64,000 nt of DNA from Ophiobolus disseminans (Eukaryota; Ascomycota; Dothideomycetes; Pleosporales; Phaeosphaeriaceae), in the NCBI GenBank assembly GCA_010093685.1, contig MU006216.1, positions 2,970,487 to 3,034,486 of the forward strand, read 5' to 3'. A program made the position numbers and the translations under genes. Under the pieces are notes generated by a model. The model had not been told where the DNA came from. It did no database searches and saw only the letters and a program-made list of their open reading frames with translations. Shown here in pieces: positions 31,989 through 43,512 of this stretch; the first letter of the stretch is position 1, and every line of letters starts with the position of its first letter.

Positions 31989-32577
31989 GCTGAAATTTTG
32001 CGAAGAATGTCGAACTTTGGACCGTTTGCGGACTGCTATCCGGGTGAATGTGTGGGGTAGAGGGGCAGTCGCAGCTCAATTTATTTTTGAACTTCAAATT
32101 TCGTATGCTGGACTCGGGACGTGGCCGGGTAGGAACGGTACTTGAGTGTGCCTGGGTGGAAGAGTGGTGTTTGGAGATTGCGTGTAACTGGCAAACTTTC
32201 GGACTGTGAGTCTTCCATTGTGACGGATTTGGGGCGCGGGCATGCGTTTGGAGCTAGCGCGGTTCAGGCGTCATCATGCTTGCATCTGATCTGGACATAG
32301 CCATGGTATTCCCAGGTTCCCAACCACGCCAGCTTCCATCTCACCTCGCCCCTCCTTTTGCGCCCACTGCTAGGAACTTGGACTATTCTGGGCAATATTC
32401 AACTCTGCGCGCATCATCGTGTCGACTCAGCTGCCTAGGGGACGCCACGCAGCACTGCCAAACATCAGGAGCTATTCACGCAAACACGCTGCGAACGGCT
32501 GCCCCACAGCCAGGCACCGCCACTCTCTGCTACACCATCACGGCAAGCGACCGTCAGTACATGGCCACGGCCATAGC
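31989..32577. other. Shared divergent promoter region GCD7/NEM1
   Basis: 589 bases between divergent starts. The NEM1 frame is open upstream to 32419 and could provide a longer N-terminus. No other gene is seen. Confidence 0.45.
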
Positions 32578-34262
32578 ATGAACTCATTGAGCGCCCTTGC
32601 GAACATTGGCACGCCCCCGCCCAGCCCTGCTCGATCGCGCGCCGGCTCGGAGAGCAACGTCCTCGAAGCACAACCTCGGCCCAGCAATTTGCGCTCGTCG
32701 AATGATGCGAGTGGCCGCATAGCAGCTCCCGACGAGAAGGGCAACATGGGCGCAGCCAGAGCCCACGGCTCCGCCTACTCTGCCACCGAGGCGTCCGCAT
32801 TCGAGTACGACGAGAAGACGCCGCTGCTGCAGCCGCTGCCAGAGGGCCCTTTTGAGGAGGCAAAGACGCGCAGGCGGTGGCTCTACCCCAAGCGCATATC
32901 CCAGGGTGTCGTGGGCGCCGTTGGCTTCGTGCTGACCCCGTTCGTCGTCACGGGGCAGTACCTCGTCGCATGTTTCTACTACGAGGAAGACGGGCAATTT
33001 TCGCTCCTCGCCCCTATATACCACATCGCCCGACCCTTCTCGCGATCGCGACGGAGGAAGGCAGGAGCGCAGTCGGCACGATCGGCCAAGCCCTCTACCG
33101 ATGCTGAAAAGGACAAGCGGAAGAGCAGGAGCTTGATGCCTGCACAGCCTGACACCAAGAACCCGTCGAGACGTTCTCTGTCCATTGCATCCACGTCCAC
33201 CGCCGTGGCATCCGACTCAGAAAGCGAACGGCCACCCACACGCGATGGGGATGCCGACAGTCCCGCGCGCCACACACGATCAAAGTCGAACGCATCATCA
33301 GGGGGCGATGAGATAGCCCCCGCTAAGAGGTCTATCCGCATCAAGCTGCACAATGAGGACGCTCTGAGGCAGCGCAAGGCAGCGAAGAAGGCGCAAGCCT
33401 CTAAAAGTAATTCTGGGCACGTCTCGCCCGAAGCTGCAGCCGCATTGAAGTCTCCCACCGGCCCGGTAACGGCGGCCTCTAAACAATTGACAAAGTTCCC
33501 ACGAGCGCCTCAACCCCCGCGCCCCTTGGTACCGCGGCGCCAGCCGTCATACTCTGCATCAGGCACATCCGCTGTGGGGCCGCGCCAGAAGACGCTGATC
33601 ATCGATCTTGATGAAACGCTGATACACAGTATGGCCAAGGGTGGGCGTTTCCAGACCGGCCACATGGTCGAGGTAAAGCTCCAAGCGTCGGTCGACGCTC
33701 GGGGACAAATCATTGGGCCGCAGGTGCCTATCTTGTATTATGTTCACAAGCGTCCGTATTGCGACGAGTTCTTGAAGAAGGTACGACGTCCGGCCCTATC
33801 CACCGTTATCTTGCTGATTACGTCCCTAGGTCAGTAAATGGTACAACCTCATCATTTTCACCGCTTCAGTGCAGGAATATGCCGATCCTGTCATCGACTG
33901 GTTGGAGGTTGAGCGCAAGTACTTCTCGGGACGATACTACCGGCAACACTGCACATTCCGCAACGGGGCTTACATCAAGGATCTCGCCCAAGTCGAGCCG
34001 GACCTGAGCAAGGTCATGATTCTTGATAACAGCCCCTTGAGCTATGTATTCCATCCAGGTGAGGAGTCACTCTCAATCAAGACTGCTAGGGTAGCTCTTG
34101 CTGACGACGCCACTAGACAATGCCATTCCAATTGAAGGCTGGATTAGCGACCCAACAGACTATGAGCTTCTGCATCTCATCCCACTGCTAGAGGGCCTCC
34201 AGTATGTCACCGACGTACGTGCGTTGCTGGCGCTGCGGCTGGGTATGCCTGCGCCAGTGTAG
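32578..34262 (+). CDS. NEM1: Nem1-type protein phosphatase (nuclear envelope, lipin activator)
   Basis: Exons 32578-33780, 33830-34058 and 34117-34262 join to 525 residues; introns are 49 and 58 bases. With Spo7, Nem1 dephosphorylates and activates the lipin Pah1 at the nuclear/ER membrane. ATG 32578 (MNSLSALANIG) is preferred; an in-frame ATG at 32419 would add 53 His/Arg-rich residues. A hydrophobic pair near residues 125-150 (GVVGAVGFVLTPFVVTG, QYLVACFYY) provides the membrane anchor. A Ser/Lys-rich disordered stretch follows. The HAD/FCP catalytic motif is LIIDLDETLIHS near residue 341. Later family blocks are YYVHKRPYCDEFLKKVSKWY, LIIFTASVQEYADPVIDWLE, MILDNSPLSYVFHPDNAIPI and WISDPTDYELLHLIPLLEGL. 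Confidence 0.95.
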
Positions 34263-34868
34263 GCAGGTAGCTACATTTCGAAGTGTGGCGGCTTGCACCT
34301 TGCTTTCTAATCTTCATTGTATTATAATTGTTGGAGATGGTGAGCAGTTGGCTACAGCTATTGGAGAGGAGATACCCAAGAAGATTTATCGTTCATTCGA
34401 ATTGCCCTGCTACACCTGTGTTTTTCAGCTGGTGAAGCATATCCTTTACATTTACGGTGGACCGGGAATGACCCGTCGGCCGGCTGAACGTTGCGTGGCC
34501 GTCGCATGGACCTGTCGTTGACCCACGTTCCGCGGGGGTCGCCAAGCTCTTTCGTAAACAACCTTACGAGCATGTTGCTTCTGCAGGTACTCTCCCGCTT
34601 ATCTTCCGCAAACAGGTCAGCCCCACGACGCACGCTTTTCACCCGTGGCTCGGTGCATGGCAGACTGTGCGAGTTTGCAAACATTTCATTCGACGCGATT
34701 TTACCTCCGTCTGCTGCGTATTACTTTATTCCTTGCCGCCCCTGTTGCCTCGATGTCCTTACCATGTCACTCTCGCTCTAATGCTCCGTACACTCATTCT
34801 ACTTACCTTGTGCCAATGCATCCGACATCGAGAAGGAGTGTGCGCTTGAGTTTTAGTTTGTCCAGCAG
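34263..34868. other. Intergenic region between NEM1 and the NACHT gene
   Basis: 606 bases, promoter of the NACHT gene by position. Short frames only. Confidence 0.45.
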
Positions 34869-37800
34869 ATGTCGCCGCAAACACAAAACGATGATGTAGG
34901 AATGGGTGAAGCTAGGTCCGTCCTATTACCGAATTTCCTGATCTGTACTAATTCTTGCTTAGTCCTGATCATCATTTGTTTGATGAGGCCATCGAAGCCA
35001 TCCAGCAAACATTATCACAAGAGCATCAAAGAGCATTCCGGAGTGTTAACGCTTCCTCGCTGCTAGATGAACTAAGAAGCATTGCCGCTCGCACAAACAT
35101 CGGCGACCATGCTGTCGCCACGTCCTCGCGCAAGATTGCGTTGTTTGTGCAGACCTTCGCACCCTACTTCAACGTCCTCAGCATCTGCATTCAAGTCAAG
35201 ACAGAATGGTCCGACTGCTTTTGGGGACTTGTTGCCTTGTTATACCAGGTGCGCACTCTTAAAAAATACGTATGATTTGCGCATTAGCATGCTGATCACT
35301 GCAGGTTGCAAGTGAATATCCACTCTTCTTACAGAAGATTGCAGATCTGTTCGAGGCCATGGCTAGCGTATTACCACCTTACCATCAGATTTATGCAGTC
35401 TGTAAGCGTCGCATGGGAAGCATCGAGACCAACGCTGAGGACATGCGTCTGGCGTCGCTCATGTCTTACGCATACCTGGACATTTGCAAGCTACTTTTGG
35501 ACACGTATCTCATCTTCGTCCGAGATACACGAGGTATGTTTCAAGTTCGAAGTATGCACAACAGACTAGGGCGTAGACTTTGGAAGACCGTATGATTTTG
35601 CCGTCGGCTCAGTCAAAGACTGGTTGTCTACGTAATTCCTAAAGTATTGGCCGCCTATGGAACAACAACCCCCACGATACTTTTATCCGTTGCAACACAT
35701 CCATTACGCAAGCCGTATCGATCACGCTGACGGCGAACAGGTACCGAATTGCGCCATCTGACGTTTGTTTCACCGCTAGCATCGCAATGGCGACCCATGG
35801 ATTCTCGATTTGCACGACTCGAGGCGCGGCTTACTCACCACAGAAGGTGGTTGGAAAAAGAGACAGAAAGCGAAGTCCAAGATTTTTCGAATATCGAACA
35901 CCACCGGAAGAGATACGTACGCTTTTTGCGCCGTCAAGCCGATGCAAATGGCAACAGTGCGGAGCTGGAAGAAGAAAGATTGGCGAAGCGCATGCGACGA
36001 ATCGAGATTGTCAGAGGATGGCTCTCCAACTCGTTGGTGTCAAAGCAAACATACAGGGATATCAACTCAGATGATATAGGCTCATGTAACTGGTTCCTTG
36101 ATATGACGAAATATCGCAAGTGGAAAAGCAGAGCATTCGAACGAAGCCGAGCAAACGACCTACAGGCACTACAAAGCGACTGGCATGACCGCATCTTATT
36201 TGTGCAAGGTGAGTGAACGATCTGGAATCTTCCGCAAATCTTGAGGTTCTGATGTCACTAACTATGGCTGCAGCTGATTCAGGCTTCGGGAAGACGATTC
36301 TTGCCAGAGCAGTAGCCGACGATCTTGCTACAGAGGCTGAACAACTGGAAAACAGCGACGACCCACCCTACACAGCGTTCTTCCAGGTCAACTCGAATCA
36401 GTCAGACTCTACGGCTGCAGATGATATAGTCCGTGAACTATCACGACAGCTTTTACACGCTCACCGGCACAATCAAGTCACCCTTGACGCTGCATGCCTT
36501 CTGCTGCGCAAAACTTCATTCTCGGAAACGGCCACCATAGACGAAGCTCGAGATGTTCTTTCAGTCCTGCTACGACAGCACCCAACATTCCTGATCATTG
36601 ATGGGCTCGAAGAGTGCCGCAATTCGGTGGAATTTCTTTCCGTTCTCGCAGGACTTTGCCGCAAGGCTGATTCGAGAGCTATCATTTTCAGCAAGCCAGC
36701 AATCAGGATTCCACTGGAGTACCAAAAGTGGGCATCTGACGCACCGCACATTCTGCTTCTTGATGCTCGACACAATGCGAGCGCAATTGAAAACGTCATG
36801 GGTCGAAATCTAGGCCAAATGGCTGATCAAGGCTACTTTGGGATCTCTCTAGACCGCACGCTCATTTCACATATAGCGCAGCTATCGAATGGATCCTTTC
36901 TCTGGGCCAATGTGTTGCTGGAGTATCTTCACTCGCCTGCACTTTCGCCAGACGAGCGACAAATCATACTTCAAAACGCGCATTCGCTCCAAGGACTAGA
37001 AGCATTATACAATAGTGTGATTAAGATTTTCGGACGCCGACCATCGCATGAGAAGCGCATTGTTGCTGATCTCTTTCGATGGCTCTCATACCCTATCCAT
37101 CGGCTGTGCACATCGGCGCTGCGGACAGCTCTCACTTCGTCCATTGACTTTGCCCAAAACGAAGACTCGTATCCCACAGATATACTTCAGGTTCTACCAC
37201 AACTAACTTGCGGACTCGTCGAGGTGTCCGATGACAACGTCCACTTCGCCCATCCTTCAGTCCGCGAGTACCTTCAGTCCCCATCATCAATAGGCTCAGA
37301 GTTCAGTCTTTGGGACGAAAACAGCGTTCACGCACACCTTACCACTCGCTGTCTTTCCTACCTCGCTCACGACGTTCCCAGACGCCCCCTTGGCGGACTA
37401 TCGCCACGCATCCGACCAATGGTACCAGTAGCATCAGCGAGCAGCAGCGCAAGCTACCGCACGAGCAAATCTGGCGATAGCGGATACAAGTCGCTTTCAT
37501 CCACGGAAGGCGACAATGCACTCCCTCGTCCGGCTATTCAGCACCAACATACCAACGCAAGCACAGCCAGCATACGATCAGTGCCGTTTGATACGAACCT
37601 CCCTTTTCTGCGCTATGCCAGCTTATGTTGGCCCATTCACCTCAGTCGAGCATTGTCACTTGCACACGACCACCACCCGTACATCATACCCTCTCCCGGC
37701 CCCTTCTCCGCAGTGCCCTACCTACCCACCCTCTCCGCCTTCCTCTCCTCACGCCTCGCAGTCACAGCCTGGGTCGAAGCATCTTTCCGGTACAATCTGC

Positions 37801-38051
37801 CGCCCACGCTGACGCGTCTTGTCGGTCCGCTGTCCGACCTCAAAGCTGAGTTGCCGCCTGCGACTATTGAGGGCAAGGAGTTGAGACATGTGCTGGGGGA
37901 GCTGAATGTGTTGAGTGAAAGGCTGATGGAGTTGAAGAGGGAGCATGCGACGAGCTTGAGGGGGAATCCGAGTTTGATTTGGCAGATGGATGAGGCGGAC
38001 GGGGGGGAGTATTGGCCGGTTTGGGATGGGAGTACGGGGATGCCACGGTGA
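34869..38051 (+). CDS. NACHT-type STAND NTPase with DUF7708-like N-terminus
   Basis: Five exons (34869-34915, 34963-35248, 35305-35533, 35741-36208, 36274-38051) join to 935 residues. Introns are 47, 56, 207 and 65 bases; the 207-base one is unusually long for this window, and splitting it would break the frame. The N-terminal 240 residues (FDEAIEAIQQTLSQEHQRAF, IALFVQTFAPYFNVLSICIQ, KTEWSDCFWGLVALLYQVAS) resemble the DUF7708 domain of fungal NLR-like proteins. The ATPase has ADSGFGKTILAR at about residue 345 and Walker B FLIIDGLEEC near 449, then VHFAHPSVREYLQSP. The first Walker A glycine is Ala. No ANK, TPR or WD repeats are visible; a Ser-rich tail of about 220 residues ends the protein. 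Such proteins act in non-self recognition and cell death. Confidence 0.87.
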
Positions 38052-38906
38052 GGGAGGGAATGGCTGTCTTGGCGTCGGTGTATGAAGTCAATCGGTATTA
38101 TTGTTCTTAGAGACTACTCATGTATATAGTTTTATTCTGCAAATTTAGATCACCTTATCTCACGTATCTACCCACCCATCAAATTCCTCCAAAACCTGCA
38201 AACCCCTCCGTAACTTCCAGCTCCCATCCCATCACCCAGAAAAGCAACCAAACCAAATCACGCCTTCAATCCCTCCAACCACTTCCTCCACGCCCCTTGC
38301 CCTACGGCGCCCGCACGCAGCACAACTAATCCCGCACACACATGCGCGCGCACGTGCACGCACACCATTGGTCAACCCACTGCACGCACCTGCAAGCGGC
38401 CCTTCCACACGCGCTGCGATTGGTCCCGCGCGCCCTTTCCGTCGTGAAGTTTGCCCCTTCATGCCGCATGTTTCGATGCCTATGCGGGTGCGAGCCTGGG
38501 ACTTGCCGGTTGGGGAAGGTTGGATTGTGTATGTGAGAGGGGGGCCGACGGCGCAGGGCATGGGGCGGAAGGAAGGCTGGGAGGGGTGTTCGTCGGGGGT
38601 TCTAGCGCTTGAGTACATGGGGATTTGGGCGGGGCGCCGGGTGAAGACTTCAGGGCGGCGATTGAGCTGCGGGTGGACGATCATGACGTTTCAACGTCAT
38701 CGTGCAAGCGATCCGAGGAGTTGTGCGCGACGTTTTGCTAGCTGTTCGGATGTTGCGCTGAGCGGTATCGTGGGCCTTATCGGTGGTGGTGGTGGTGGAT
38801 TACGTATTGGGCGTGCGGGAAGGGGAGCGGAGAGCTAGCGTCCGTTGTTCTTTGGTGTTGCACCATTTGTGCTTTTTGGCATCTCGAAAGGTTTTTGGTG
38901 AGGAAA
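38052..38906. other. Intergenic region, about 850 bases
   Basis: Frames up to 156 codons exist on both strands (38232-38838), but they have low-complexity, Arg/Gly-rich or Pro-rich composition and no domain. It is taken as the promoter of the SDR-deacetylase gene plus the NACHT 3' UTR. Confidence 0.4.
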
Positions 38907-40929
38907 ATGTCGTTTCTGAAACTTGAGGGTTTGCATGTGTTTGTGACGGGCGCGGCAGGCGGGATTGGGAGTGCGATTGTGGATGAATTTTTGGGTAGGT
39001 GCGAACGTTTTTGATGTGTGCGTCATTTTCCACATCTGCTGTTTTGATTGCATCTCGACGAAAAGTATAATGATATTTGAATAGCACAAGGCTGTAAAGT
39101 TACGGCCCACGACCTTCGCCCAAACCCACTGGCACAACGCGGAAACCCGAATCTCAACTGCCTGCAAGGGAATATCAGCGACGAAGACTCTATCGCCGAG
39201 TCATTTGCTCTTGCAGTCGAGCATCATAGGAGTCCTGTCAACATCCTGTGCGCAAACGCAGGCATCACAGATGAGTCGAACAGCTACCCAATATGGGATA
39301 TGCCCACGGAGCTCTGGGACCGCACGTATGCAGTCAATGTCCGCGGAACGTACCTCACGATCAAGCATTTTCTCAAGAGCGTCGAGTCGGCGCAAAAGGC
39401 AAGTGGAAATGAATTGGCGAATGTGAGTGTCATCGTCACGGGGTCCGAATGTGGTGTATTTGGCCAAGCGGGGCATGTTGAGTATGCATCTGGCAAGGCG
39501 GGGTTGCAGTATGGGCTTGTCAAGACTGTCAAAAACGAGATTGTCAGGTTGAATGGAAAGGCGAGGATCAATGCTGTTGCGCCCGGGTGGGTGGATACGA
39601 AACTGATTGAGGGCCGTTTGGACGATCCGAAGGAAAGGTGGAGAGAGGCCCAAGCGACGTATGTTTGGAGTTCTAGAAGGACACCGACCATATGCTAATG
39701 AACAAAGCGTACCATTGAGGAAGATAGCACAGCCTACTGATGTAGCCAGAGCAGCAGCATTCCTAGCTTCACACCGAGCTGCTGGTCATATATCCGGCCA
39801 ATGCATCTCAGTCGATGGTGGTATGGAGGGGAGAATTGTGTGGTCCGAGGACGAGATTCGAAAAACGGAGCAGACCGTGACTGAACCTGAGACGCCTTCT
39901 GCAGAGCTCAAAGGCGAAATATTCGGCACGAGCACACAAGGTGTGCAGATCTCGAGCAGGCCATCAACGTCGAACCAGCCCGAATCACCCACCATTTCAA
40001 CTCCAGCGAGACCAAAGATCAAGATCTTATTGTCAGTTGACTTTGATGCTGTTTCCGGCTGGCTAGGGACCGGCCACCATCCCGACAACAACCTTGCGGA
40101 CTACAGTTCCGGGTTCTTCGCCGGACAAGTCGGAGTCCCTCGATTACTGAAACTATTCAAGAAACTAGGCGTCCACAACAAAGTCACATGGTTCGTTCCC
40201 ATGCACTCCGCAGAAAGCTTCCCAGACGAGTTCCAAAGTATCCTAGACAGCGGTGCCGAGATCGGGCTACATGGGTACTGCCACGAAGGCGCGCCACAGC
40301 TTACGCCAACCCAAGAGCGCGACGTGCTCGAGCACTGCATAGCTCTGTATCAAGAGCTCGTTGGCCGTAGACCCGTCGGCTACCGTGCACCTTTGTATCA
40401 GCTCCGCGAGTCGACAATAGAGCTACTCGAGAAGTACTCATTTTTATACGACACGTCGCTCTCGCACCATGACAGCAAGCCATACCACTTGCCCAACCTC
40501 CCTCCCATCAAACCGCCCACATACGAAGCCTCGGCCTCCGCAAAAGACTGGATGAACCCGCTCCCCAAGCCCACCGCGCCAACATCAAAATCCCTAGTAG
40601 AGATTCCTGCGAACTGGTACACGGAAGACATGACGCCGCTTCAATTCTGGCCGCACACGCCAAATTCGCAGGGCTACGTGGACGTCCGCGTCATTGAGAA
40701 CATGTGGAAAGACAAGTTTGAGTGGATTAGAAGTGAGGTCGACGACATGGGCGATAATGATATGATGGTTTTTCCGCTGGTGTTACATCCGGATACGAGT
40801 GGCATGGCGCATGTCATTGGTATGGTGGAGAGGGTTGTGAAGTGGTTGCAGGGGTGGGGTGGGGAGGTGGAGTTTTGTACGTATGAGGATGCGGCGAGGG
40901 AGTGGAAGGAGAGGAATGCTGTTGAATAG
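38907..40929 (+). CDS. Fusion: short-chain dehydrogenase plus polysaccharide deacetylase
   Basis: Exons 38907-38994, 39085-39659 and 39709-40929 join to 627 residues; introns are 90 and 49 bases. Residues 1-270 are a classical SDR: VFVTGAAGGIGSAIVDEFL (NAD(P) site), LCANAGITD, then VTGSECGVFGQAGHVEYASG with Lys next (Ser-Tyr-Lys), AVAPGWVDTKL and GHISGQCISVDGGMEG. A Ser/Thr/Pro linker runs to about residue 320. Residues 325-620 are a CE4/NodB-type deacetylase of the HpPgdA-like kind: ILLSVDFDAVSGWLG, LGVHNKVTWFVPMHSAESFP, GAEIGLHGYCHEG (metal His), GRRPVGYRAPLY and LVLHPDTSGM. The joint lies inside exon 3, far from any splice site, so it is not an exon-joining artefact. Substrates are unknown; a sugar or amide might be processed by both modules. 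Confidence 0.9.
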
Positions 40930-41120
40930 GAAGGACTGGTGGGGGCTGGAAGATCTTGGTAGGGCTTGGAGGGTTTTTGGGACGGGGGAGAGAGGATGTA
41001 TGCGTTTGATATCAACGACAAGTCACGTTGAGAGCGGCACATGTGCTGTTCGTTTTCATTACGCCGTCACCAATGCTGACGATTTCTTGTAGCTACGCAT
41101 GACATAGATCTTCCCCAACA

Positions 41121-41309
41121 TTACCTACTACCCAGCGCTGTTTCCCCAACCATCAAATATCTCTCGACGCGCTGGTTCAGGTGCAAATTCAAGAGAAACA
41201 GCACCACAACTGCCCCAACCGCAACCAACACACTCCAGAGTACATTCATCATCGTCAGTCCCCTCTTCTGCGCCTGTCCTCTTCCACCGCCTTTCCCCCC
41301 AGCCATCAT
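41121..41309 (-). CDS. Possible small single-pass membrane protein
   Basis: A 62-residue frame starting MMAGGKGGGRGQAQKRG has a basic Gly-rich head, one strong hydrophobic segment (MNVLWSVLVAVGAVVVLFLL) and a short tail (NQRVERYLMVGE). This head-membrane-tail layout is gene-like, but the frame is short and there is no independent support. It could be a chance frame. Confidence 0.35.
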   Translation of the reverse strand: MMAGGKGGGRGQAQKRGLTMMNVLWSVLVAVGAVVVLFLLNLHLNQRVERYLMVGETALGSR

Positions 41310-41366
41310 GTCCCCATCTTCATAAATCCAGAAATGGCACCTACCCATTCCCGCGTCATGGCACAG

Positions 41367-41782
41367 CTACAAATTTGCGCGCCACTTCCTCTCCGTCTCA
41401 ACTCCCACTAATTCCGCTGGTTGTCCACAGGCGTTCGGCGCCTCGAGCATTAGGCGGTGCCCATCCGCAAACAGTCCAGTGTCCTCCTTGATTATGGCCC
41501 AGAACCTCTCGAAGATGAAGTGATCAATCGTCAAGTCACGGCGCGCGACGCCGTTGACGAGGGTCTCGGGCGGGATGGGCATTTCGCCGGTGGGTAATAT
41601 ATCGTGAACGGTGACTGGGGAGAGCGTTGGGTGGATGGGATTGGTGCAGGTTGGTTCGGCGCGGATGGTTTGCGAGCAGTGTCCGAGGACGAGGCTGCTA
41701 CCAGTACGCCCATCTGGTCAGGGGCGGTTGTCATCTCCGAGCCAGTGGGTGTAGGCAATTGAGGAACATTTGGGTCCGTCAT
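41367..41782 (-). CDS. Hypothetical short protein, frame broken
   Basis: A start at 41782 gives a Thr/Pro-rich frame (MTDPNVPQLPTPTGSEMTT). The better-looking continuation lies in another frame: VTVHDILPTGEMPIPPETL, GVARRDLTIDHFIFERFWAI and ending ERKWRANL at 41367. No acceptable intron joins them, so the gene is either damaged or my model is incomplete. Family not recognised. Confidence 0.3.
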
Positions 41783-42006
41783 GCTTTGGTTGATGATATG
41801 AAATCAGGTGAGAGATATCGATTCTTGGCTTTCGGCGTGCGATGAGGCTTTAGATATACCTCCCTGTGCGGAGAATGTTTGGATGCTTTCTTTCACACCA
41901 AAGCAAACTGGCAAACATGCCGTTTGCCACAAACATGTTTGGAAGTTTGTAATTTGTTCTAGAATCGTCGCGAAGCTGGCAAAGTATCAGGATGCGCAGA
42001 CTCTGG

Positions 42007-43013
42007 CTAAGTGAAAAGCGGCTTGTAGTCTGTCGAGATAGCCTCAACCTCTACTCGATGCTGAACCACATCCATTCCATGGCGCCCGGGCACAATTTTC
42101 CTTCTGACTTCTTCATGCCACTTGCACGCAGTTCCGGCTACGCATCTCCTTGCCATCGTCTTTACTTCCATTCCTAGCGCCGTCCCGAGCGCCTCGAGGT
42201 CAGCCTCAATGTCAGTATCCGTAGAATCGTTGTTGCATTTGCCGTTCGCAACCTTGAACTCGATCTTCAGCCTGCCAAGTATCTTTTCTACCAGACGTCT
42301 TAAGCATGAGAGCGCTTTCAAGTATGTCCCACCCGCCTTCCAGTCCATAGAAACATTGAGGTTGATGTGGAGTGTAAGGTCTCGTAAATGCGCATTCTTT
42401 TTTAAAAAATCTACCAGAATGTGGAAGTGGTCGACTTGCGTATCAAAGTGGGTGCAGAGCTTATCCCGGAGGTCCCACGAAGTAGACACATGCATTACTA
42501 TACCGTGAACAGCAGTATGCCGTGCAAGAAGCACACTGCACGGGCCATAGGCAGGACTACAAGGGATGTGAATGTAACACCTCGGGTGCAAAGTGATGTG
42601 GAGTTCCGTGCAGCGATAAAACTGTTCTAAAGCCTCAATTGGGATCCGCGGCTTGTACATAGCCACTGCGAGGAACCAACACTTTTTGAGGCATCCTTTG
42701 GAGGATAGGATGCCGTTGCTCGGGTTTTCATGTCGTACGTGGTGACTCGAAGGTTGGCAAGAGCGATATGGTATATCACGTCTCTAATCTCTCGTGGCAG
42801 TTGGAAAAAGGGAAATTTCTTCCCAGAAGAAACAGCATTCGGTGGCGGTGATCCACAAGACGTGCGTGAACGCTTCGGAATCACATCGAGTGAAGGAAGC
42901 TCAGTAGACCGATCTTGAGAGCGCTTTCGTTTTCCGTGTACGATGACGAGCCATTGGTCAATCTCTTCGCTGGTGCAGGACGGTGTGCCCCACTTTAGTG
43001 TCAGGCGCTGCAT
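42007..43013 (-). pseudogene. 2EXR-domain-like gene with a frameshift
   Basis: From 43013 the minus frame reads a Lys/Arg-rich lead (GKRKRSQDRSTELPSLDV) and then FFQLPREIRDVIYHIALANL, the 2EXR motif of fungal F-box-like proteins. It continues to WLCTSRGS and then stops. The expected continuation (RIPIEALEQFYRCTELHITL) is in another frame starting around 42645 and runs to 42007 with helical, charged sequence. A one-base indel near 42645 restores the family pattern, so the gene is probably a pseudogene. The true start may lie upstream of 43013 beyond an intron. Confidence 0.55.
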
Positions 43014-43512
43014 GTCAGCGATCGCGTTTAGATGAATTTTCTGGACTGTAACTTACTTTCTTGGTAACAGATCCCTATAAAAGATCGTCGGTGTTTAGAT
43101 GTAGTAAAGATGGGATGAGGGGAATGAAATCGATAGGGAAATAAGAAAAACGTTCGCATGTTCGCCGGTAGGCGTGATGCACAACCATAGATTCGAGCAG
43201 GTAATCTAGGCACCCAAACCAGATATGTGAACTCATCACGTGCAAAATGACCTGCCTAGAGAACCTCTATTTTAGTAAAATTTACACGATATCTGTTACG
43301 GATACGCATGCAGAAGCAATCGGCGCCGCGTCTCCAGGAGGATACAACGAAGTACTAGGATAATTGCAACCTCGCGCCCTCCACGAACGTACCCCTTCTT
43401 CATACTTTCAACTCCAACTTTGCGCCGTATGTCTGGCAGAAAAGGCCAAACATACAACGACGAAGACCGTTAATAGTGGCAGGCCCTGCCTATCTCTCTA
43501 ATACGAACGTTG
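43014..43512. other. Spacer between the two 2EXR genes
   Basis: About 500 bases, with a possible first exon of the left 2EXR gene near 43015-43080. No separate gene is seen. Confidence 0.35.

Noticed and set aside
32419..32577. Longer N-terminus for NEM1
   Set aside because: In frame but His/Arg-rich and unlike the usual start; kept only as an alternative.
38232..38838. Overlapping frames of 150-156 codons on both strands
   Set aside because: Low-complexity Arg/Gly/Pro content, no homology pattern recognised, and they lie between well-supported genes.
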